The position numbers and the translations under genes were made by a program. Positions 56,793 through 64,000 of a stretch of DNA of 64,000 nucleotides are shown one piece after another. Numbering within the stretch: position 1 is the first letter of the stretch; every line of letters begins with the position of its first letter. The notes below the pieces were generated by a model. The model saw only the letters and a program-made list of their open reading frames with translations. It did not search any database and had not been told where the DNA came from. The DNA comes from Juglans regia (lineage: Eukaryota; Streptophyta; Magnoliopsida; Fagales; Juglandaceae), in contig NC_049903.1 in assembly GCF_001411555.2 (NCBI RefSeq), positions 11,714,362 through 11,778,361 on the forward strand, in the 5' to 3' direction.

Positions 56793-58919
56793 AGAATACA
56801 CATTAATTCTAATGATTTCTATTAACAATTTAGCATTTTAGTCCAATAATAGGGTATTTAAAGTGCACTTTCGTACACTCATCACACCCCCCAACTTGCT
56901 TATTACTAGTCTTTAGTAATTTCTATGCTAAAGAGATGAAAGAGATGAGAATCACTAAAATAGGCCACCAATTTATATTTTTCAGATTCACATATAAAAA
57001 ACAAATTAAGGAATCCAATAACCCATCAAGATCAATCAACTTATAGCAATTCACAGAGTGTGTGTGTTCTCCAAACTATAACCATCTTACCACTAACCTT
57101 GATACATGCAACATCAAGAACGTCTCAAGCAAAAGGTTCAACTCCATAACTTATGGGTATAATAGTGTTTCGTGTAATGGCTCTCTTTATTGAGTTGACA
57201 AGTGGTGTACACACAATCACATAAAGATTTAGGTAATTATGAACAAGCAACAAGCAAGTATTGATCTTATGATAGGTACACTAACAAATGATAATTCAAC
57301 CATTCTTTCTAAAAGCTTAGAATCAGAACGGTCAATACAAAATGTTATAACGTGGCTTAGATTTGGGGTTATATGAAAAAAAAATGAAAAATGATTAAAA
57401 AAATTCCAAGTACATACAAATGGAATCTTGTTAAATATCTCAATAGACCACACTTCTCACTTGATATACTCTTAAATTTTTCAGATCATCGAATAATGCC
57501 TCTTTTTCATTTTCTTTTCTTTTTTTTTCTTTTTTTTTTAATAATTTGGTGAACAATTATGTCACCCTTGTATTTTGCTATTTTTACTCAGTTTTGGTAT
57601 TTTTTGCCTTTGAAGTTCACTCACTTGAATACCTTGTAACTCATGTTCTTTCCTTTTCTCTCTCTCCCCCCTTTTTTTTATTCAGTGTAAAAAAATAAGA
57701 ATTCTGCATCTAATACACACTTGGAAGTAACAAGGTAGGAAAAATAAGTGTGTAGGTTACACTCCAATGTGTAGAGGTAAGGATAATGTGGGCATATGAA
57801 AAGAAAAAGCTACATGTGTTTATTGGCTCAAAGTTGGCTACTAAGGGTCTATGATGGAAAGGGTTAGCTTGAAAGGCTCAAACGTTGATCCTAAGTTGAC
57901 ATTCATCATATCCCAAGTATATCCACTATCTTACTATAAACCATGTAATGATATTCTCACAAGAAGTGCCCAATTCAACAGATCAATAAACGCTTATCAC
58001 AATTTACTGCATTTGTAGGCTATTAATCCTCTCCAAAACTCACATGAATACTTAAGTAAAAGAGTTCTCTAGCTACATGTGTCAAACCACCATCTTACCA
58101 CAAACCTTGGATGAGTGCATTAGAGGTTCTGTGAATACCTCACAAAAATGATTATGATGGATTTGGTGAATTCATGAAAATGGTTATGAATGAGAATGAG
58201 TACACATGTGAAAATGATGCACATGTGATGCAAAATTAAAAAATTTTGACACATGAAAATATGTCACAGAGTTCCAACAAGCATTTTAAATACTGAATTT
58301 GCAACACCACCCCCCAACTTAAATGAAACATTGTCATCAATATTTAAGAATCAAATTTGAATATGAAATAATTAAAAAGGATATAATACACCTGATGAGT
58401 GACATAGGTAGCTCGCTGAGTACCTAAGATGGTAACTTGAAATGACAAAATGAAATTAACATGCAAGCAAAAACAAAGAAAACAATAGCAAACAAAAAGG
58501 AAAAGAAAGAAAATAAGAGAAAATAAAAATAATACCAAATAAATAAAACAAATAAAGAAAAACATACATGCGTGGTGTGGTCAAGGTTGATAGACCGGAT
58601 CAATAAGTGAAATGTCTTCCACTTCCGGAACTTGCCTATCAATTAATATTTTAAGGCATTGACCATTTACTTCAAAAATCCGATCATCCTTAAGGTCCTC
58701 TATTTCTATCGCCCCATTTGCAAAAATATTTTTCACTACAAAAGGGCCGGTCCACCTAGACCTAAGTTTTCTTAGGTGCTTATGGAGTCTAGAATCATGT
58801 AAGAATACTAGATCATTAGGCCTAAACGTCTTCCTACCAATATCTTTATCATGAAACGTTTTTATTTTAGCCTTATAAATTTTAGAGTTCTCATAAGCAT
58901 CATTTATCAATTCTATTTT
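56793..58919 (-). mobile_element. Ty3/gypsy (Tat/Athila-like) fragment embedded in the copia element
   Basis: On the minus strand, 58919-58581 encodes the C-terminal end of a gypsy integrase: 'KIELINDAYENSKIYKAK', 'TFHDKDIGRK', 'KLRSRWTGPFVVKNIF' and 'GAIEIEDLKDDRIFEVNG', closing with a stop at 58581. The following 1.8 kb is non-coding, with 'ccccccaactt' phrases at about 58311 and 56888, typical of the spacer after pol in Tat/Athila elements. No LTR is present at either edge. The right junction with copia RNase H is at 58919/58920; the left junction near 56792 is approximate. Confidence 0.75.
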
Positions 58920-59119
58920 CCATGAGCACACAAAACACATTGAGCCTGATTGCCATTTTATATGGGACAAGCTCCAAGCTGGAGTTATTAAGACGTTCCA
59001 TGTTACTTTTCAACATTAGATTGTTGATGTTCTCACTAAAGCCTTGGGCAGTTAGCAATTTTCTACATTGATAGCTAAGATAGGAGTTCACTCCATTTAC
59101 TCTCCATCTTGAGGGAGAG

Positions 59120-59297
59120 TATTACAATTTATAATTGGTGTATTATTTTTTATTATTAAGTGTTATATTTAAATGTGTGCTTAAATGTAATTACTAGTAG
59201 TCCTTTTACTTTACTATTTGTAAACAGTATATACCCCTTGTATTATTTTACCAAATGATTAAATTCAGAAAGTATTCTTACAACATATCCTTTCTTA
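59120..59297 (+). repeat. 3' LTR of the plus-strand copia element
   Basis: It matches 53568-53746 and is preceded by the purine tract 'gagggagag'. Confidence 0.85.
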
Positions 59298-59631
59298 ATA
59301 CTTAAACATCTTATCTCCACGCTTTAAGCCAAATAAAGACGATGAAAACAAGCCCACAGAGTGTTCCTATGGTTTAAAGAGCACACGAACACGATGTGCT
59401 CCTACTGATCAATCTGAACCTTGCATATAAAGTTCATGTGGATGTAACCCAAACATCTCAGACATAGAATCTTCAAAGTAGACTTCAATAACCTAAAAGT
59501 GCGATCTGTCAATTTTCACAATTTAAATTACAAATAGCAAATCTTCTAAATTTGAGAGCATAAAGTGTATTTATCTTACAACTGATGCTATCCACCCTCG
59601 AGGATGTGCACCATATCATCAGAGGGAGCTA
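59298..59631. other. Gene-free stretch
   Basis: I see nothing supportable between the copia 3' LTR and the CACTA terminus. Confidence 0.45.
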
Positions 59632-60040
59632 CACTACAACAGATTTGGCCTATTGCAGTGACAACATGTCGCTACAAAAAGTCAATTTTCGACCATAAGG
59701 GTTTTTTTGGCAAGAACTTATCGTCGCAAGTTCACCAATAGTAAAATGCCAATTCAAGTCTTTTTTTTCCACAAAACAAAAATCAGTCACAAAAGCTTAC
59801 ATTTTGTGACAAAAATATTTTACTGCAAAAGTTAAAATTTTTGTCGCAAAATCGGATCTCACGTGATGCATAAGTTGTCACAAAATACTTATTTGTAGAA
59901 AATTTATTATCACAAATGATAATTTGCGACGAAGGATATGGTCCCAAATAGTTATTTCCAGGAAGGGTTTTCGTCAAACATAATCTATTGTGGTAAAAAA
60001 TATATGTGCGACCACAGCATGTTGCTGGAAATACAAAAAA
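59632..60040 (+). mobile_element. CACTA transposon, left terminus and subterminal repeats
   Basis: It starts 'cactacaacagatttggcc', a classic plant CACTA end. The next 400 bp hold short repeats in both orientations: 'cgctacaaaaa', 'cgtcgcaa', 'ttttgtgacaaaaat', 'tttttgtcgcaaaa', 'gttgtcacaaaa' and 'atttgcgacga'. The opposite end ('...ttgtagtg') was not found before 64000, so the element is truncated or extends past the window. Sequence from 60040 onward, including the ABCB piece, may be its interior. Confidence 0.7.
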
Positions 60041-60599
60041 AAATCCAAAAACAATTAGAAACTATAAAACCGATGAAATGAGAATGAGTTCAAGAATGGT
60101 GTCATATAAGCCTAAAAACATAAATATGAACACAGTTTTGATCCAAATTCAGCAAAACATTATATAACAATTTCAAACAAACATATATAAACTGTGGTAC
60201 CAATTTCACCAACTCAATATTATCCAAACAACTTTGATCCATAAAGAGATTAACCAAAATATATCATTTACTACTTAGAATAAAGATGATGATAGGAGAA
60301 CAATCTTTAAAAAAGTTTAAAGCTGCCAATAATCTTTCCCCTAGTGCTTTGCATGGCAAAATAGGACCTCCAAAATTCAGCAAACAAAGAGAGGCTACTA
60401 AATCGAGAGATACTTAAATTCCTAGACAGACAATCACAATAAATTAGAAACATCCATAGTCTGTCTAAAGCATGAAGAACAGAGAAGTTGTACGAAGGAA
60501 AAATCAATTGAATGTGAAAAGCACATACCACAATAAATCCCCCCAATTGATGGATTTACCTTTTAAAAAATATGACATCAAAGTCAAAATGGAACAAAG

Positions 60600-60944
60600 C
60601 TTGCTAATGCTCACACATTTGTTAGTTCACTTACTGAAGACTACTCTATTAAAGTGGGTGAACATGGAGTGCAACTACCCGAGCCATTCTCAAGAACCCA
60701 AAAATCTTGTTATTAGATGAAGCCACTAATGCTCTAGGTGTGGAATCAGAGTGTGTGGTGCAACAAACGCTAGACAGGTTGATGAAGAACATGACAACAG
60801 TTGTGGTAGCACAGAGGCTATCAACAATAAAAAAAAAATGCATACCAAATATCAGTTTTACATGATGGAAAGATAATAGAGCAATAGACTCATTCATCAC
60901 TTATAGAGAACAAGAATGGAGCATACTATAAGTATATGATATAA
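60600..60944 (+). pseudogene. Captured ABCB (MDR/P-glycoprotein) transporter fragment
   Basis: Three adjoining segments encode the end of an ABC nucleotide-binding domain. Frame 1 (60600-60680): '[14 protein letters not shown]' and 'VGEHGVQL'. Frame 2 (60680-about 60835): '[20 protein letters not shown]' with Walker B, then '[20 protein letters not shown]' with the H-loop His replaced by Gln. Frame 1 again (60849-60944): '[12 protein letters not shown]', a stop where Gly is expected, then 'THSSLIENKNGAYYKYMI' and the terminal stop. The ABC signature (LSGGQ) is deleted between frames 1 and 2, and introns are absent. ABCB proteins export auxin and other compounds across the plasma membrane; this piece cannot. 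It lies about 1 kb inside a CACTA end. Confidence 0.85.
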
Positions 60945-61573
60945 GAGCAAGGCTTTCATGCACCACTTGCAAGTGGTTTATAATATTTGAAACCCTATTG
61001 CTTTTATACTCAACAGAGTACATGATAAAAGAGCTAAGGGTCTAGAGAGCAATAGTACAAAAATGGAAACAGCTTAGCTCAAGTAGAGGAAACAAAAGCA
61101 TATAGACAAAAACATATAGAAACAATATGACAGTTTACCAATTTAATAGGTAACTAGCATTTTAATTCAATCCCAGTGAGTGAATCATGTAATATCCATA
61201 ACTTTATGACAAGGATTACGTACGTAGTGGAGTTCCTTCAAATTCTCTAATTTTTCTACTACTCTCGGATCAAATTCAATCGAAACGTGGAGAATAAGCC
61301 TTATACTTGTGATGCTCATCACATGCTACATCTCCTCTGGCGCCATGTGCTCTCCTAAGTTCGAGGTAATTTCTTTATTGACTTTCCAATGTCCACAGTG
61401 CAGACAGTTCACACAGTCTGTTAGTTCATATTCAGTCTTTAACAATTAAAAAGATGGATTATTAGTCTCATCATAAGGTGCAGGGGATAATAGGCTTCTA
61501 AATTTATAAGTCCATAGATAATATGCAAAATGATTTCAACCTTACTATGAAATTTGATTTGCCTTTTTTTTAT
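60945..61573. other. Gene-free stretch, possibly CACTA interior
   Basis: No convincing coding sequence. A short frame-like piece near 61290-61370 matches nothing I recognise. Confidence 0.4.
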
Positions 61574-61752
61574 AGAGTAATACTACATATAATTATGGAA
61601 TGCGCAAACGCCGTGCAGTCGCTTTAAAAAAGAGTGGGGTCTACTATTAAAAAATTAATTTCTTTTCATGTAGATCCTATATTTATTCACTTTTTTTTAA
61701 AACGACTGCACGGCGCTTGCACACTCACGACTGCAAGTACCATTTCTCTTTT
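61574..61752. mobile_element. Foldback MITE of about 175 bp
   Basis: The left arm 'gcgcaaacgccgtgcagtcg' followed by 'tttaaaaaag' pairs with the right arm, read on the minus strand as 'gtgcaagcgccgtgcagtcg' then 'ttttaaaaaaaag'. The arms extend outward to 'agagtaatac' and 'agaaatggta'. The spacer is about 40 bp. Exact ends and a target duplication were not resolved. Confidence 0.75.
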
Positions 61753-63083
61753 TTATAAGTAAAATCTGACTTTCCTTTCAACCATGTGGTATACAATGTA
61801 CACAAATGTACTTGAGAAGAGGAAAAGAGCAATGGCCATCAATATTAGTGCGCATGTGGTATACAACTTCCACAACCCTAAAGCGAAATAAGATGGACAC
61901 AAATTCTTCTATCTAAATTAATAAATTATTCCATCATTAAAATAACCTAAAACCAAGGAACACCAAAAAATATAAGGAACACCAAACCTCAATAGAGATC
62001 CATTACGTATCCAATATCAAGAAATTATAAGGAGTTATATAACAGAATTAGTTCAAAAAACCATAGACAAGCGAGACTTTGTATTTATAAGCATGACCTC
62101 CAATAGATAATACTCACATATATATTTATAAGCATGAAAGCCCACTTACAGGTGCACACATATAAAATACATAACAAAACAAAAAAAGAACAAAGCAATA
62201 ACTTGTTGAGCCTAAACCGAAAGCCTTAAGCTATCTAATTTTGAAGTGGTTGCATTTAGACTCTCCCCTTACCCAAGAATTAATGCTTCTAAAACAAGGA
62301 AACAAAGGCATAGGAGGTTTGAAAGCTATCCATAGTAAGCCAAAAATCTGTGAATCAACCAAGTAAAAAAGCGTAGTCAACTTCAATGAAAGTTATAAAA
62401 GAAACACAGTCGAACTTCACAAATAACTCATTATCCTGCCAAGATCTTCAATAGCTGAAGCAAGTCCAAGTTGACCCGGTTTCCCATTTACTACACACAA
62501 GATAATTAAATGAAGTCTAATATTTTTACATGGTATAAAGTTTACAACGGATAAATACATGCATATACTTACTGAAAAAATATATGCATTTCAATATATT
62601 AATCGATCAACATATGTGAGTGATAAAAATTTCATCTTTTACAACATTTTAACTCATGAAGTCAGGTACTTTATGCATGCACTTTATGGATGCAACTTAA
62701 CTCATTTTGAGCTCAAGTGAAAACCACCAATAAAGAATATGTCTAATTGCATTCTTTTCAAACTTTGAACAAACAAGTAGAGTGCATCATAATTTATAGC
62801 AGCACGTCCAATTCATAAAAGGTGTAAACATGAAAAACACCAAAGTAGTGAGGTGCATGTAAATAAAAGCATTTATTTCTACGGTACCAAACAGAACGTG
62901 CGAGTTTATAAGGCTTGGAAATAGAAAAGAAACACATTTTAAAAAGAGAGGGAGACGAACAGTGTAGAAAATACAGGGGATCTCTTACCTTCGAGTTGAG
63001 AGAGAAGAGACCGAGGGGGAGAGATAGAGAGAGCTTACAATTGGGGACCGAGCTGGAGTAGGGGGCGGAATACTTTGGGTTAC
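61753..63083. other. Gene-free stretch
   Basis: No supported gene or transposon end. The last 140 bp before the TRIM are purine-rich. A 101-codon minus-strand frame at 62794-63099 has no recognisable domain and runs into the TRIM. Confidence 0.45.
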
Positions 63084-63467
63084 TGTTACGATCCCACATC
63101 GACTAAGTATGAGATTAGTTGATGATTTATAAGCCCCTAAACACCCTTCCCTTGTAAGCTAGTTTTTAAGAGTGAGTTCTATCTAATGGGTTCATAATAA
63201 ATGGTATCAGAGTCACTCCACATCTAAGGCCATGTTGCGACGGTTGCAATCGTGCGACACAGGGGTGATGCCGGCATAGCAGTGTTTGCCTGGAGCTAAG
63301 AAAAGACCTAGGGCACAGCCAGCCCGTATGAGCTCTAGGACCACCGTGGTGGTTGTTTACAATCTCACATCGATTAAGTATGAGATTGGTTGATAGTTTA
63401 TAAGTGCCTAGGCACATTTCCTTTGTAAGCTAATCAAAAGTGAATTCTACTTAATAGATTCATAATA
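63084..63467 (+). mobile_element. TRIM (terminal-repeat retrotransposon in miniature)
   Basis: LTR1 (63084-63199) starts 'tgttacgatcccacatcg'. LTR2 (63354-63467) starts 'tgtttacaatctcacatcg'. Both end 'ttcataata'. Directly after LTR1 lies 'tggtatcagagtc' (63202-63214), a near-perfect initiator tRNA-Met primer-binding site. The interior is only about 154 bp and non-coding. Flanks 'gttac' (63079-63083) and 'gttgc' (63468-63472) fit a 5-bp target duplication with one change. Such elements move only with enzymes from autonomous LTR elements. Confidence 0.88.
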
Positions 63468-63574
63468 GTTGCAGTGGTGCGATGTGAGGAAACCTAATCA
63501 TGGATGGGAGGGGGGGGGGGACTCAATAATATTAGCAGCAATTGAATGTCATCGTAAAATATCAAAAAAGTGTC

Positions 63575-64000
63575 AAAATCAATGTTTTGAATACCGTACC
63601 GGATGGCGAGACAAGACAGGCGAAATATACGATACCGGTACCGTTTCGTGTACCGTTTCGGGATAGTCGATATATGAATAAATTATATATATAAATATAT
63701 ATAACAATTATATTCTAAAATAATAGTTTATATATGAATAAATTATATATAAATACATACATACATATAAATTATAAATAGTCTAATCTAAAATTGGGGG
63801 TCAAAAAATAAACTTGTAGTTTGAAAAAACGAAAAAAAAAAAACACAGGCCGAAATATCGGCCGGTACCGGCCGAAATATAGGCCGGTACAGGCCGAAAT
63901 TTAGGCCGAAACGGCCGGTATTTTGGCCGGTACGGTATATATCTAGTACCTGTACCGGCCGGACGGCCGAAACGAAAAATTTCGGCCGTACCGGCCGGTA
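63575..64000. mobile_element. Partial transposon with dense CCGGCC/GGTACC palindromes, cut by window end
   Basis: From about 63575 the sequence holds 'accgtaccgga', 'ataccggtaccgtttcg' and 'gtaccgtttcgggata'. After an AT-rich spacer, many 'ggccgaaat', 'ccggtaccggcc' and 'cggccggta' motifs follow in both orientations up to 64000. Such motif clusters resemble hAT-type subterminal regions, as at 33800-33950 and 42580-42640. The class is uncertain and the right end is outside the window. Confidence 0.45.

Larger units (their letters stand above)
53568..59297 (+). mobile_element. Ty1/copia retrotransposon carrying a SINE and a gypsy fragment
   Basis: Two short LTRs (179 and 178 bp, about 13 differences by eye) enclose a primer-binding site, gag, part of integrase, reverse transcriptase, RNase H and a purine-rich tract 'gagggagag' at 59111-59119. 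Protease and the integrase core are deleted. A SINE (55949-56146) splits reverse transcriptase, and a gypsy-derived segment (about 56793-58919) splits RNase H. The LTR ends appear to be 'tattacaa...tttctta', not TG...CA. No clear 5-bp target duplication is visible. Confidence 0.88.

Noticed and set aside
58344..58642. Phe/Leu-rich minus-strand frames resembling membrane proteins
   Set aside because: They lie in the A-rich plus-strand non-coding spacer of the gypsy fragment, where TTT/CTT codons give false hydrophobic runs.

Overview
This is a stretch of nuclear DNA from a eudicot plant, probably a woody species. The evidence is a single-exon carotenoid-cleavage gene of the ABA pathway, a QALGGH-type C2H2 zinc-finger gene, AT-rich intergenic DNA and many plant transposon families. 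Several repeats look to me like families of walnut/hickory relatives (Fagales), but that is recall, not a search result.

Only two genes look intact. NCED (complement 19722..21545) encodes 9-cis-epoxycarotenoid dioxygenase, the committed step of abscisic acid synthesis. It has all four iron-ligand histidines and a compact promoter with a G-box and a TATA-like box. The second gene (45200..46228, + strand) encodes a 342-residue protein with one C2H2 finger and a C-terminal EAR repression motif. It has a TATA box about 120 bp upstream and an in-frame stop just before its start. Nothing in the sequence links the two genes; they are about 24 kb apart.

Most of the rest is mobile DNA, much of it nested. 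1-6.4 kb: a CACTA end, a long Ty3/gypsy-type LTR remnant and local tandem repeats. 6.6-12.2 kb: two copies of an LTR-like direct repeat, one broken by a LINE 3' end with RNase H, the other by two Harbinger-like elements joined head-to-tail. 13-18 kb: hAT-type and AT-rich MITEs. 21.9-31.4 kb: almost feature-free DNA with a 138-bp CACTA miniature. 31.4-44.3 kb: a Harbinger-like element, then a degenerate hAT transposase gene split by a 4.1-kb Mutator-like element (MULE). That MULE is itself split by a 220-bp Harbinger MITE, and other TSD-flanked elements follow. 48 kb: a broken 5' exon of a family-1 glycosyltransferase gene. 49.1-51.8 kb: a deleted copia element on the minus strand. 53.6-59.3 kb: a second copia element carrying a SINE and a foreign gypsy fragment. 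59.6-61 kb: a CACTA end followed by a captured piece of an ABCB transporter. 63.1-63.5 kb: a complete TRIM. The last 400 bp begin another repeat that leaves the window.

I saw no convincing tRNA, rRNA, CRISPR or prokaryotic features. The most informative parts are the layered insertions with matching target-site duplications, the ABCB capture, the SINE sharing its tail with a LINE in the same window, and the copia/gypsy chimera. I did not find a new enzymatic or defence system.
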